From: an uncultured Schlesneria sp.
GTDB taxonomy: Bacteria > Planctomycetota > Planctomycetia > Planctomycetales > Planctomycetaceae
NCBI GenBank assembly: GCA_903840265.1
Contig: CAIMFH010000171.1
Location: forward strand, 1-61,982
Reading direction: 5' to 3'
Length of the DNA: 61,982 nt
The notes under the pieces are model-generated. The model ran no database searches, was not told the origin of the DNA, and was given only the letters and a program-made list of their open reading frames with translations. Each line of letters starts with the position of its first letter. Position 1 is the first letter of the stretch. Both the position numbers and the translations under genes were made by a program. Shown here in pieces: positions 26,801 to 35,740 of this stretch.

Positions 26801-27449
26801 TCAGTTTTGGGATAAACTCGTTCTGCCAGCGCGTGCGCCAGTCGGCTGCGAGCGTCTCGGGAGTCTGATTGACGAAGTCTTCGAACGTAATTTGAAACCG
26901 CTGACCGACGAGCGCCCGCATCAGTTCGCGGGTTCGCTCCAGGCCGAACTGCAACACGAACTCGATGGCATCTTCGTCGTTCTGTTCGAGCAATCCGTGA
27001 ACTGTTTCTTTGGCGGTGTTGCGTAGCAGCGTGTCGGCCAGTGAAGGCTGGAGGACAGTAAATCGCGGATCGAGCCCCGCATCGACGGCTTGTGACCGCA
27101 GCAGGCCCGTACAGAACGAGTGGATCGTGCTGATGCGTGCCGAATCGAGGCCTCGCAGGACACCCAGCCAATGTTCCACGACATCGGTTTCGCACTGCTG
27201 CAATCGCTGCTGACAGGCCGAGCGGATGCGGTCTCGCATTTCTCGGGAGGCGCGATCCGTAAATGTGATGGCCACCATGGACCTGAGGTTGGTGGTGACT
27301 GTTCCCGGTTCCAACCCGTTGAGAAATCGCTGAGTCAGCACAAACGTCTTGCCGCAGCCGGCCCCGGCGGAAAGGGCGATCGACACGCCGCGGGTCTGGA
27401 TGGCCGCAGCCTGCTGATCGGTATATTTGGGCCGGGCTGGTGGGGTCAT
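23877..27449 (-). CDS. addA: AddA-like UvrD-family helicase/nuclease
   Basis: A 1190-residue protein of the AddA/RecB-like class. The helicase has Walker A AGAGCGKT (28-35), motif II VDEFQDTDPIQ (about 390), a motif V-like SIHQSKGLEFPIVVVADID and motif VI YVACTRAADYL. The C-terminus carries a PD-(D/E)XK nuclease signature: GVIDLLYED then WHVLDYKTN (about 1108-1113). It should unwind and degrade double-strand breaks for recombination. The usual partner AddB is not next to it or elsewhere in the window, so the symbol is assigned by resemblance. ATG 27449 gives the N-terminal Q-motif region (YTDQQAAAI) at residue 9. Confidence 0.85.
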   Translation of the reverse strand: MTPPARPKYTDQQAAAIQTRGVSIALSAGAGCGKTFVLTQRFLNGLEPGTVTTNLRSMVAITFTDRASREMRDRIRSACQQRLQQCETDVVEHWLGVLRGLDSARISTIHSFCTGLLRSQAVDAGLDPRFTVLQPSLADTLLRNTAKETVHGLLEQNDEDAIEFVLQFGLERTRELMRALVGQRFQITFEDFVNQTPETLAADWRTRWQNEFIPKLIADFRQAPATLNLFELLSENLPTHPTMLERRAALLGWLQPSREWPNPLEALQTIAENARVQGGGRSDSWPTTEIYEAAKNLLTSVREKSRDAVQEMEINDDDLMLAAELSVRAIRLAKITSDAYESAKQAQGLLDFDDLLLRARNLLRDRAEVRERVASGIRLLMVDEFQDTDPIQADVVRMLCAEALTQGRLFLVGDAKQSIYRFRRADPGVFDRVRKEIPAEGRLPLSVNFRSQPAVLHFVNHLFSAGMGDQYEALTPFDDVQRSPIPAIEFLFATFDAEEIPSADESGSQQPSASDLRIREADWIARRCAELLADATPRIRDKDLEGKPILRRPKLGDIVILFRALSNVHEYENALRRYGLDYYLVGGKAFFAQQEVFDILNLCRYLDDPDDLIGLVGVLRSPFFNLSDDSIQALALISVADEVRPSPFERRTLHDNLQLEAPTSLPDEQRRRIAFANRVLMELRAQKDHLPLSKLLAQAVAITGYDASLLTEHLGSRKVANLRKLMDMAQEFDRAELFTLKDFVERLQTSVLEETDEEFATTLPETGEVIRLMSIHQSKGLEFPIVVVADIDRKGPPRGRSAVLHPDFGALVKLPDTFGQSHENLGLRMFTLLERDADAQETIRLFYVACTRAADYLILSAGIDTTIKKHSAWYELVERRFDTSTGLPQTDPLLGASSASTAGRETIPDILPHHQPPRVARTASTSERLVPINQLAEFLRNAEPSSIPELAVPIERDTDELPPLSVSRLETIDADLRGIAHVRHDRERDLIEAPLDPDQATALGSLVHAVLERVTFEQPIAWTEALEHEVNRAREKIDDETAAAAKLMLSQLMASSVPNDLAESTNIHREVEFAMSWPASTATGRPTLIRGVIDLLYEDRDGGWHVLDYKTNDFPSHATDEQLLAPYELQLGIYAHAVSQWFGKPPRELSLITFRPTVRRVTLAWSPERWQQLAARIEATIAVCRQSGIR

Positions 27450-27719
27450 CTTGAGTACGAAACCTGACGCAATTGAGGGCCGGTCGAAGCGACGGAACTG
27501 ATTGGCGGCTTGCGAGTTTCGTCAAAATCGCAGGCCGATCCGTCGCCGTCTAAGGGGACCACGGTCTGAGCAACAACGAACAACACGGAGAGTATCAGGT
27601 TGGAAACGCTGTCGACAGCGAGCCCCTCTTGTCGACATCGGCAATTTCTGCGACAAGAGGGGCTGGAACAAAGAGCAACCGTAACCCACGGCTGCTACTC
27701 GGGAAAGGATTCCTGGCCA

Positions 27720-30020
27720 GTGCTCGATTTTGCTCAGTCGCACAGTGATGCTCCGGACGATCTTGTCCGCCGCGTGATCGGACTTCGACTTTGCCGTCTG
27801 GCCGACTTTCGGCGAGCGAAGATCTCGGTGCGCCGACTGTCTCGCGACCTGCCGCCGTTCGATTCGGTCTGGATTGACGCGTTGGTGCAGCTTCGCAAGT
27901 TAACGCCATTTCAGGCCCGTATGCTTGAGTATGGGACTGAGGAACAGCTTCTGATCGGCGACTACGTAGTGGTGGATCGTTGGGGACAGGGGCCGCACGG
28001 GACCACGCTGATTGCGAAGTCGCCACAGCAACGCGAGACAGTCGCGTTGAAGCGGATTTTAGTCGCCGCCGAAGTGCTGCCCGACTGCCGTCAGCGGTTG
28101 GGGCAACTGATTGAGCGTTCGCGAACGTGGTCGCATCCGAATCTGGTCGTTCCGAATCAACTGTTAGTTCAGCCGGATGGCGAGTTGGTGACGGTCAGCC
28201 GACAGGTTTCAGGTCTGACACTGGCCGAATTACTGATTCGTCGCGGCCGATTCCCCGCACCCGTGGTGCTGGAGATTGCCCGACAACTGGCGGGTGGATT
28301 GGCATCGCTGCATGCTCAAGGACTGACACACGGCGATCTGATGCTGTCGAATGTTCGGTTGACGACTTCTGGGATGGCGATTCTGGTCGATGGAGGGATT
28401 CGACCGGCGCTGTATCCGGAGCTGACAATTCACGAAGAACTCGCTCTGGACGCTTACGACGGTGTCGCTCCCGAATTGATCGGGACGGGCCGGCACCCGA
28501 ATGCCAGTTCCGAGATTTACGCCCTGGGGTGCCTGTTGTGGCAATTGCTGACCGGTCGGCCGCCCTACCCCACCGCCGATGCATTGATGAAACTGGCCGC
28601 CCATCAGACGCAGCGGATTGCCGACGTTCGGTCGCTGGCGCCGGATACGCCTGCTGCACTCGCGGAAACAATTGCCGCGATGACATCGCCCGAGATCAAC
28701 GAGCGGCCCAAATCGGTAGACGAGTTATTGCATCGCTGGGGCCGAGCGGGAATATCGTCGCGATCGAGGTTGAAGCGTTATCGCAAGCATTTTGACGGCG
28801 CGGTGCCGCATTTTATGCATCACAGCCCACCGGTGGTGGATCGTCGCTGGCCGTGGATGGCGGCATCGCTGTTTGTCGCTGCCGGGATGGCTTTGACTTT
28901 TGCCGACAAAGGTTTGAGAAGCGAATTTCTGGCGATCACGCGACGCGTTTCGGAAACGATTCAGACATCGCTCGCGACGAATCCTGAGCGAGCAGACGCT
29001 CCCTCGCAGTCGGGACAAGAGCTCGTTCGCACGAATGGGCTGTTGCCGTTACCTGCTCCGGTGGGTGGCGAAATCGTTCTTGATCAGGCTGGCCCCTACG
29101 AGGCGGCGCGGATTGTGGTCGATGGAAATCTGACGATTCGCGGTGCGCCTGGAATCACGCCGGTGATCCAAGTCAAAACGGAGTCGCTGTGGCTGGCCGG
29201 GACGAATGTTAAGCTCCAGAATGTCGTGATTGTGTGCGACTACTCGGCGAAATCTGGTCTGAAGGCGGCAGTGCTCGTTAAGTCGAAAGAGTTGGAGATC
29301 AAAGGGTGTCTCTTTAAGCAGGCCTCTGACGATGCGGCCTCGACTCAGGTGGAGATGAACCGACAATCGACTGCAGTCGGCTGGGGACCGCTGGACGCCG
29401 CAGAGAGCGATCAGTGGCGAGTTGCTTTGAGCGATTGTGTGTTTCAAACCAATGGTGCTGCTTTGTGGTCGGCAGAAATGCCGCATCAGTTCACGATGCA
29501 TAACTGTTTGAAGGCGGGGGCCGGTCCCTGCGTGGCGGTTTCACCGAGGGCCTCGCTGCATCAGAGTCAGTGGGAACTGCACGACGTCACACTACGAGAA
29601 TCCGGCCCATTGCTGCGACTGGCGGGGAACTACGCCGAAAAGTCGATGGCACCGACAATTGAGATGACTGCCAACGACTGCGTCTTTGCCAGTGGTCCGT
29701 CGATGAGCCTGATCGAACTGCAGACTGCTGCCGTCAGGGAGAATGCTGCCAAGGTCGTATCCTTCCGTGGCACGGGGTGTGTCATCGCTCCTGGAGTCAA
29801 TTTGCTGGCAGCGTCTGCTTCACCGACCTCGCAGGCTCAGTCCATCGCCGATGCGGACGAGCAATTCGAAGGGATCGTGGTCAGTGAGCTGATTTTCGCA
29901 GGAGCCATCAAAGGTCCGATTGGTCAATCTCGGCTTGAGAATCTGACCGCTCCTCGATCATCGGCACAGAAGAGGCCGGGGGTCGATGTCAGTCAACTGC
30001 CGACCGAGACCCCGCGGTGA
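27720..30020 (+). CDS. Kinase-like receptor with degraded active site and beta-helix-like ectodomain
   Basis: A 766-residue protein. An N-terminal helical module (about 1-78) precedes a kinase-like domain (about 80-345) with GQGPHGTTL, Lys111 (VALK), HGDLMLSN (204-211; the RD arginine and the lysine of DLKPxN are gone), DGG (224-226) instead of DFG, and APEL. Asp206, Asn211 and Asp224 persist, so weak activity is possible, but it looks like a pseudokinase. One helix (about 378-395) leads to an external part with repeats such as LTIRGAPGITPVIQV and LEIKGCLFKQA, like the 13969 receptor. GTG 27720 (AAAGGA upstream) is used; TTG 27600 is the alternative. The stop is 15 bases from yacG. Confidence 0.75.
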   Translation: MLDFAQSHSDAPDDLVRRVIGLRLCRLADFRRAKISVRRLSRDLPPFDSVWIDALVQLRKLTPFQARMLEYGTEEQLLIGDYVVVDRWGQGPHGTTLIAKSPQQRETVALKRILVAAEVLPDCRQRLGQLIERSRTWSHPNLVVPNQLLVQPDGELVTVSRQVSGLTLAELLIRRGRFPAPVVLEIARQLAGGLASLHAQGLTHGDLMLSNVRLTTSGMAILVDGGIRPALYPELTIHEELALDAYDGVAPELIGTGRHPNASSEIYALGCLLWQLLTGRPPYPTADALMKLAAHQTQRIADVRSLAPDTPAALAETIAAMTSPEINERPKSVDELLHRWGRAGISSRSRLKRYRKHFDGAVPHFMHHSPPVVDRRWPWMAASLFVAAGMALTFADKGLRSEFLAITRRVSETIQTSLATNPERADAPSQSGQELVRTNGLLPLPAPVGGEIVLDQAGPYEAARIVVDGNLTIRGAPGITPVIQVKTESLWLAGTNVKLQNVVIVCDYSAKSGLKAAVLVKSKELEIKGCLFKQASDDAASTQVEMNRQSTAVGWGPLDAAESDQWRVALSDCVFQTNGAALWSAEMPHQFTMHNCLKAGAGPCVAVSPRASLHQSQWELHDVTLRESGPLLRLAGNYAEKSMAPTIEMTANDCVFASGPSMSLIELQTAAVRENAAKVVSFRGTGCVIAPGVNLLAASASPTSQAQSIADADEQFEGIVVSELIFAGAIKGPIGQSRLENLTAPRSSAQKRPGVDVSQLPTETPR

Positions 30021-30034
30021 CGTGCCATGAGTGA

Positions 30035-30244
30035 TTACTCTTCCGTGTACTCTTCAGCCTCAGGATCGGACGCTTTCAGAAGTTCTTCTTCGATGCGATT
30101 TGGGTCGAGCGGTTCGACGATCGCGTAGCGGCCATCATTCCAGCGGAAGAAATCAATGGTCCTGCATCGTTCGCTGCAGAACGGAAGCGTTTTCGAGGCT
30201 TGAACGGGCTTATGACAAATCGGACAAGTGACTGGACGAACCAT
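30035..30244 (-). CDS. yacG: Zinc-binding DNA gyrase inhibitor YacG
   Basis: A 69-residue protein with the full YacG zinc knuckle: Cys7, Cys10 (CPIC), Cys23 and Cys27 (FCSERCR), then the family stretch RTIDFFRW and an acidic C-terminus. The family binds GyrB and restrains gyrase. The ATG at 30244 has GAGGAGA six bases upstream, so the seven-residue longer form starting at 30265 is less likely. It is convergent with the receptor gene, with 14 bases between stops. Confidence 0.9.
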   Translation of the reverse strand: MVRPVTCPICHKPVQASKTLPFCSERCRTIDFFRWNDGRYAIVEPLDPNRIEEELLKASDPEAEEYTEE

Positions 30245-30352
30245 CAAGTTCTCCTCGCAGCACAAAGTGAAAATGGAACCAGAGGATTATAGGGGACGAA
30301 CCGGTATGCGTCTCTGGTCAACCTTTTCTCCGCAAGACATACAACCGCGAGG

Positions 30353-31231
30353 TTACTTGGCGGAGAGATCGATTCCCATTTCCTGAAAGAGAAACTTCAT
30401 GTCGTCCCAGACATCTTTCTTCGCCGCGGGGTTCCGCAGCAGGTAGGACGGGTGATAGGTGCAGACGACTTTCGCTCGGCCGTATTCGAAGAACTTGCCT
30501 CGCATCTTGCCGATCGGAAGTTCCGACGCGAGCAGGTTTTTGGCCGCCGTCGATCCCCAGCAGACGATGTATTCGGGGTTCACGATCGCAATTTGGCCAT
30601 CCAGGTATTCGCGACAGTTATGCGCTTCTTCGGGGGATGGCAGACGGTTGCCTGGTGGGCGACAACGCAGCACATTGCAGATGTAGATGTCTTCGCGTTT
30701 CATGCGACAGGCTTTGATGATGTCGTTCAGCAATTGACCGGCTCGACCCACGAACGGTTCGCCCTGCTTGTCCTCGTCGGCACCGGGAGCTTCGCCAATG
30801 AACATGATCCTCGCTTCGGGATTGCCAACCCCGAAGACAGTTTGCGTCCGGGTTTCGGCCAGCTCCTGGCAGCGGGTGCATCCCTTAACTTGATCGCAGA
30901 GGACCTTCAGTCGCGACACCCGTTCGGCCAGCGGCAAGTTCAGAGGTAGGAACGGAGTTGACACAGAGGCAACAGCAGCCACAGGTGCGGCTTTTTTCGG
31001 GGGCATGTCAGGAACCTGAGGTTGGGGATTCGCGTGGGCAGGCGGATGCGCATCGATCGGACGAACTGGCTTGCTGAGTGGGGCGACCGAAACGGGTGGC
31101 GTGGCGACTTGCGGGACAGGCTCGGGCGCGATCGGAACGATCCGTTTCCAATGAGTCAGCCCCGCGCGCTGGAAGTCCTCCAGTCGCTGTACGACCGCAC
31201 GCTGGATGGCGGCCAATTCAGTGTCGTCCAT
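30353..31231 (-). CDS. Family 4 uracil-DNA glycosylase (Fe-S type)
   Basis: A 292-residue DNA repair enzyme that removes uracil from DNA. The catalytic core (about 100-292) has the four iron-sulfur cysteines Cys118, Cys121, Cys190 and Cys206, the motif [12 protein letters not shown] (146-157) and the HPSYLLR motif near the C-terminus. An unusual Pro/Ala-rich linker (about 35-95) follows a short N-terminal helix ([17 protein letters not shown]), which many homologues lack. It lies downstream of truA on the same strand after 166 bases. Confidence 0.92.
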   Translation of the reverse strand: MDDTELAAIQRAVVQRLEDFQRAGLTHWKRIVPIAPEPVPQVATPPVSVAPLSKPVRPIDAHPPAHANPQPQVPDMPPKKAAPVAAVASVSTPFLPLNLPLAERVSRLKVLCDQVKGCTRCQELAETRTQTVFGVGNPEARIMFIGEAPGADEDKQGEPFVGRAGQLLNDIIKACRMKREDIYICNVLRCRPPGNRLPSPEEAHNCREYLDGQIAIVNPEYIVCWGSTAAKNLLASELPIGKMRGKFFEYGRAKVVCTYHPSYLLRNPAAKKDVWDDMKFLFQEMGIDLSAK

Positions 31232-31397
31232 GAGTCGTGCGGGGTCCGATCAACAGAAAAGGATGCATTGTTTGGCGAAAGAGATACGGAGCCTCCGCAT
31301 CGTCTCCGGTAGTCTGCCATCCCACTCGCTGATCCGCCAGTCTGTGACGACCGCCTCAATCGGGCGGGAGGGCGCCGTTTGCGTTGGCCGGGCCGTT

Positions 31398-32273
31398 TCA
31401 GCCGTCGTAGCCGACGCGCATGAGATACAGGCCCTGTGCAGGTGCTGTTTCGCCCGCGTGCGTGCGATTCCCAGCGTCAAGAATTCGCTGCATGTCCCGC
31501 GGAGACCACCGACCGCGTCCCACATGAATCAGCGTTCCAGCGATGGCTCGGACCATGTTGTACAGGAACCCATCCGCTTCAATGTCGAAGCAGAGGAAAT
31601 CCGCGTCCATCCCTTCAGAAGTCGGGAAGTGATGCAGTCCCGGTGACGAATCCGATTTGGAAGGGGCATGCCAGGCGGGCCAGCCCGTCGTTCGAGTGAC
31701 ACTCGCATGAAAAATCGTGCGAACACTCGAAGAGCGATTGGGCCATTGAGATTCGAAGCAACGAAAGTCGTGTGTGCCCACGAGGTGTTGTACCGCCGCG
31801 TGCATCGCTTGCTCGTCGAGGCGCGTTCGTTGCCACAAGGCATAGTGGCGCAGGAACGGAACACGAATTGGATTGTTATGGATGATGTAGCGATACCACT
31901 TCCGTTTGGCATCGTAGCGGGCGTTGAACCCGGGACGCACTTCTTCGACGGCACAGACCACGACGTCGTCGGGCAGATGGATTGGCAGGCCATGCAAGAA
32001 GCCGCGACAAGGGGCAGTGGATCGCGTGGTCAAGCTGATTACCTGCCCCACGGCATGGACACCCGCGTCTGTTCGCCCAGATGCCACCACGCGAGTCCGC
32101 TCGCCTGTGAAGTCGAGCAGCCCCTGTTCGACGACGGCCTGCAATGTCACGCCATTGGGCTGGACTTGCCAGCCGAAATAGTTGGTGCCGTCGTAGGCCA
32201 GCGTCAGCTTGAGGGTCCGTTCGCCGCTGGCAGCGACTGGTTCTGAATCGGTCACAGGGGCTTCGTCACTCAC
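31398..32273 (-). CDS. truA: tRNA pseudouridine(38-40) synthase TruA
   Basis: A 291-residue enzyme that isomerises uridines 38-40 in the tRNA anticodon arm. The catalytic Asp69 lies in GRTDAGVHA; other family blocks are [11 protein letters not shown] (26-36), [14 protein letters not shown] and [20 protein letters not shown] segment rich in Ser, Pro and His ([17 protein letters not shown]) is inserted before the last block. GTG 32273 overlaps the argH stop by four bases (GTGA), showing translational coupling. A longer form from GTG 32297 is possible. Confidence 0.95.
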   Translation of the reverse strand: MSDEAPVTDSEPVAASGERTLKLTLAYDGTNYFGWQVQPNGVTLQAVVEQGLLDFTGERTRVVASGRTDAGVHAVGQVISLTTRSTAPCRGFLHGLPIHLPDDVVVCAVEEVRPGFNARYDAKRKWYRYIIHNNPIRVPFLRHYALWQRTRLDEQAMHAAVQHLVGTHDFRCFESQWPNRSSSVRTIFHASVTRTTGWPAWHAPSKSDSSPGLHHFPTSEGMDADFLCFDIEADGFLYNMVRAIAGTLIHVGRGRWSPRDMQRILDAGNRTHAGETAPAQGLYLMRVGYDG

Positions 32274-33652
32274 TTTGCCTGTAACCGATCGCGCCACGCC
32301 GTGACTTGTTCGGCAACGGCCTTGCGTCCGCCACTGCCAAAGCTGCTGAGTCGCTCGACGACGTTTTTGACACCCAGCGAATTATTCACATCGGCACCGA
32401 TCTTGTCGCACGCTTGTTGCAACTCAGCCAGCGTCAGATCGGCCAGTTTGATGCGGCGCGATTCACAGTCTCGCACAAGTTTGCCGACGACTTCGTGGCC
32501 CGTTCGCATGGGGACGCCCTTGCTGATCAGGTATTCCATCAATGTCGTGGCGTCGAGGAAGCCTTCTTCCAGTCGAGCGTTAATCGTCTCGACCTGCAAT
32601 TTTGCATGACGCACAATGCTGGGAGCCAAGTCTACGCAGGCGCGAACGGTGTCGAAGGCATCGAAGAAGGCGAGCTTGTCTTCCTGCAGATCGCGGTTGT
32701 AAGCCAGCGGCAGTCCCTTGATGAGCGTCAGAATCTGCTGTACATCAGCAATCACGCGAGCCGACTTGCCGCGCATCAATTCCAGCACGTCGGGGTTCCG
32801 CTTCTGCGGCATGATCGACGAACCAGTGGTATAGGCGTCGGGTAGCTTCAGAAAGCCGAATTCCGTCGTACACCACAAGATCCATTCTTCGGCCCAGCCG
32901 CTGAGATGAACCGAGATCAGTGACAGCACAAAAATTGATTCGGCCAGGAAGTCGCGATCGCTGGAAACGTCGAGGCTGTTGGCGGCGACGTCGGCGAATC
33001 CGAGCAGTCGCGCCGATTCGTGGCGATCGATCGGCAGTGACGATCCCGCGAGGGCCGCGGCCCCCAGCGGGAGAATATTGACGCGTTTCAAGCAATCCGC
33101 CAGTCGCTCGCGATCGCGCTGCAGTTTCTCGCAGTAAGCCAGCCAGTAGTGGGAGGCCATCACGGGTTGAGCCCGCTGCAGATGCGTATAGCCGGGCAGG
33201 ACAACATCGGCGTCTGCTTCACAGCGATCGACGAAAGCTTGCTGCAGTTCGATCAGCAGCGTATCCAACTCGGTCAGGCAGTCGCGGACATACAACTTTA
33301 GATCCGTGGCGACCTGATCGTTTCGACTGCGGCCCGTATGCAGCTTACGTCCCACGTCGCCGATCCGCGCGATCAGAGCGGACTCGATATGCATGTGGAT
33401 GTCTTCGAGTTCCGTCTTCCAGACCATCTCGCCGCGCGCGATTTCCTGGCCGATGACATCCAGCGTCTCGACAATCTGGCGGCATTCGTCTGCGGTGAGC
33501 AATCCAACTTTCGCCAGCATGCGGGCGTGGGCCTGAGAACCTCGGATATCAACGGCCGCCAGACGACTGTCAAAGCTGATCGATTCGGTGAAGAATTCGA
33601 CGCGTGGATCTGTCTTCTGATCAAACGCTCCGCCCCAGGCTTTCGCAGACAC
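32270..33652 (-). CDS. argH: Argininosuccinate lyase
   Basis: A 460-residue enzyme of normal length that splits argininosuccinate into arginine and fumarate, the last step of arginine synthesis. It shows GRSRNDQ (107-113), [10 protein letters not shown] (154-163) and the fumarase/aspartase superfamily signature [11 protein letters not shown] (277-287) containing the flexible catalytic-serine loop. It is the first gene of a two-gene operon with truA, overlapping it by four bases. No other arginine genes are in the window. Confidence 0.97.
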   Translation of the reverse strand: MSAKAWGGAFDQKTDPRVEFFTESISFDSRLAAVDIRGSQAHARMLAKVGLLTADECRQIVETLDVIGQEIARGEMVWKTELEDIHMHIESALIARIGDVGRKLHTGRSRNDQVATDLKLYVRDCLTELDTLLIELQQAFVDRCEADADVVLPGYTHLQRAQPVMASHYWLAYCEKLQRDRERLADCLKRVNILPLGAAALAGSSLPIDRHESARLLGFADVAANSLDVSSDRDFLAESIFVLSLISVHLSGWAEEWILWCTTEFGFLKLPDAYTTGSSIMPQKRNPDVLELMRGKSARVIADVQQILTLIKGLPLAYNRDLQEDKLAFFDAFDTVRACVDLAPSIVRHAKLQVETINARLEEGFLDATTLMEYLISKGVPMRTGHEVVGKLVRDCESRRIKLADLTLAELQQACDKIGADVNNSLGVKNVVERLSSFGSGGRKAVAEQVTAWRDRLQAK

Positions 33653-33961
33653 TCGACTTCTCCCGAACTTGTAGATCCCTGAATTGTGGCCAATTCCTCG
33701 GCACCGGCGGACGCACTTTTACCAGATTTCGACCTGATTCGGTACGAACCCGCCTAGCGGCCCTTCTTTCCGACGGCGCCAGTAGGCCGAAGGTTCGCCA
33801 CCAGCCCCTACAATCGTTAACTCCGGCCGAAATTGGGTCTATTAATCCAATTCGCCATTTGACAACGGTCTATTCGTCAATTTAGCGTGGGAATCAAAGG
33901 ACGACCCGAACCGCGACGGAGCGGCGGACCTGATCGAAGTCGAGATTGAAGGAACAGCGTC
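33653..33961. other. Divergent intergenic region
   Basis: A 309-base gap between divergent argH and the 33962 gene. A TTGACA at 33859-33864 is followed about 17 bases on by a weak TTTAGC, which might be a promoter for the plus-strand gene; the -10 is poor. Nothing else is recognised. Confidence 0.35.
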
Positions 33962-34645
33962 ATGTACGAACGGATGAAGACTTGGGGAATAGCGGCGGGG
34001 TTGATGTGTGCGACGGCAGCGAGCAGTTTCGCGACCGAGCCGATCGTGCAGGATTTTGACGGCTGGAAAATCACGATCCGTCCGGGAGCTTCCAGTCAGC
34101 CGGACGTTCCATCAGCAGTTCGTACGGCAGTCCCCACTGCAAAAAGCCAAACGGGAAAGATTCAGCTCGTTTCCCTGCGACAGGACGTACCTGCGCTATC
34201 GCCGCAACCAAGCGGTCCCGTTCCTGAATCCTTGGCGAAACAGCCGGTGATGGACGACTTGCCGATCATCACTCCAGGCGAATCCAGCTACTGCTGCGAG
34301 CCCAAGACGATCGTCAATCCCCCTGAAGGAAGCGTCGATCCGCGCTACCTGTCGCAAATGTACTCGGAGATCTACAAGTCCATCCCGTTCATCCGAGCGG
34401 AATATGATGCGAATCCCAGTTACATCAATGACAATGCCGTCGAATTCCTGTTCGGGAAGATGCGTCAGACGATCATCCAACGAACGACCAACGTCAATCA
34501 GGGTTACGGAGGTGGATACGGCGGTTACGGAGTGCCGTGGGCTTACGGCGGGCCTGGTTTCGGTTTCGGCGGGTATGGGGGATATTCCTATCCGCTGCAA
34601 CTGGTTGTGCCAGGAACAGGATTGCGAGTTCATCGCTTGAACTAA
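33962..34645 (+). CDS. Secreted protein with Gly/Tyr-rich C-terminus
   Basis: A 227-residue protein with a signal peptide (cleavage near SSFA-T). Residues about 40-100 are Pro/Ser-rich, then a more ordered segment follows (PRYLSQMYSEIYKSIPFIRAEY). The end is a GYGGGYGGYG stretch and a short hydrophobic tail. A close CC pair occurs at YCCEPK. It belongs to a planctomycete secreted type but I know no function. Its Gly/Tyr tail recalls the 2406 and 5598 proteins without being homologous along its length. The gene is followed by a 140-base inverted-repeat element. Confidence 0.65.
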   Translation: MYERMKTWGIAAGLMCATAASSFATEPIVQDFDGWKITIRPGASSQPDVPSAVRTAVPTAKSQTGKIQLVSLRQDVPALSPQPSGPVPESLAKQPVMDDLPIITPGESSYCCEPKTIVNPPEGSVDPRYLSQMYSEIYKSIPFIRAEYDANPSYINDNAVEFLFGKMRQTIIQRTTNVNQGYGGGYGGYGVPWAYGGPGFGFGGYGGYSYPLQLVVPGTGLRVHRLN

Positions 34646-34682
34646 GCGATCGAGAATGGCGATTGTTGACGAGATTCGATTC

Positions 34683-34822
34683 GGGTGCCACGGTTTTGGA
34701 GTCTTCGGCAAGACCGTGCTGGCCTGGATTCAACGCCAAAAATAGAGCCTTCCCCATTGAGGATGATTGGCAAGAGTTCAAATCAACCAAGAGAAGACAC
34801 GGACTCCAAAACCGTGGCACCC
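34683..34822. repeat. 140-base element with perfect 21-bp terminal inverted repeats
   Basis: The left end 34683-34703 (GGGTGCCACGGTTTTGGAGT plus C) is the perfect reverse complement of 34802-34822. The left end also holds an inner hairpin GTCTT-CGGC-AAGAC. There is no coding capacity. It resembles a MITE or a paired REP element. Confidence 0.75.
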
Positions 34823-34881
34823 TTTGTCAGACTCAGCTTCTCCCCGAAGTGACGACAAAAAGCCTCGTCGACGGACGCGAG

Positions 34882-35649
34882 TCACCGCGCCGTGACTATG
34901 CCCTTCATGGAATCCAGCTTTCGGGTCGCTTGGACCTTCACCAAGCCTTCGCCCTTGGTGGCCGCGAGTTGGTAGTAGATCTTCGCGACGCCGGCTCGGC
35001 CGTCTTTTTCGGCGGCAATGGCCTTTTCGAGGTATTGAGCGGCGGACAGTTGCTGGCTCGAACTCGTCGCGATTTCGGTTGGACGCGTTGCCGGCGGGAT
35101 TTCGTTGCGGCCGACATTAGCCTCCCGCAATGGCCCTGGCATCGCTTGCTCATTCTTGGGGGCGACAATCCGTCCCTGCACTGTTTTCAACTGGCCCGTT
35201 GCGACTCTTGATGCCAACGGCCCGATCGCGGGAACATTGGCGAAGCCCCCGCCGACGACAGGGACGACTCCCGTCACGAACGGTCGTTCACTACCAATGA
35301 ACAGGTAACCGGGATAGCCGTTTGTGGTGGTCAGCATTGGGGTCACGGTGGTGCTGTTCAACGAGGCACCTTGGCCGAATCCAAAGTCGAATGCAGTGTT
35401 ATTGACGCCGAAGCCGCCGGACAATCCGGCGTTGGGTTGATAGCCGCCAAACGGTGGAGTTCCGCCGCCGCCATTAAAGTTCATGAAGTAATGCGGATTG
35501 TGGACGCTCCAGCCGACATGCGAATACTCGTAAAACGACGACGTATTGCTGTGAAGGGGAGATTGCGTCGTCACCATTTGGGCGGACAGCAATGCCGGCA
35601 GACCCAGCAGAGACGCGAAGAACGACAGGCAAGATTTGACGCGAGGCAT
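34882..35649 (-). CDS. Secreted Gly/Asn-rich protein with C-terminal Sel1/TPR-like helix pair
   Basis: A 255-residue protein with a signal peptide (SFFASLLGLPALLSAQ). The N-terminal half is rich in Gly, Asn and Phe (NFNGGGGTPPFGGYQPNAGL); the C-terminal part (about 200-250) forms helices, QQLSAAQYLEKAIAAEKDGR and AKIYYQLAATKGEG, like a single TPR-type hairpin. The start ATG 35649 begins exactly at the signal peptide; the frame stays open upstream but overlaps the 35741 gene. The function is unknown. Confidence 0.65.
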   Translation of the reverse strand: MPRVKSCLSFFASLLGLPALLSAQMVTTQSPLHSNTSSFYEYSHVGWSVHNPHYFMNFNGGGGTPPFGGYQPNAGLSGGFGVNNTAFDFGFGQGASLNSTTVTPMLTTTNGYPGYLFIGSERPFVTGVVPVVGGGFANVPAIGPLASRVATGQLKTVQGRIVAPKNEQAMPGPLREANVGRNEIPPATRPTEIATSSSQQLSAAQYLEKAIAAEKDGRAGVAKIYYQLAATKGEGLVKVQATRKLDSMKGIVTAR

Positions 35650-35740
35650 AGTGGACGACCGCCAATTCACGATTCGTGACACATGAACCGAATCACTGTA
35701 GCGACCCCGAATCGGGATTTCGAGAAGAAAATGCGGCGTT

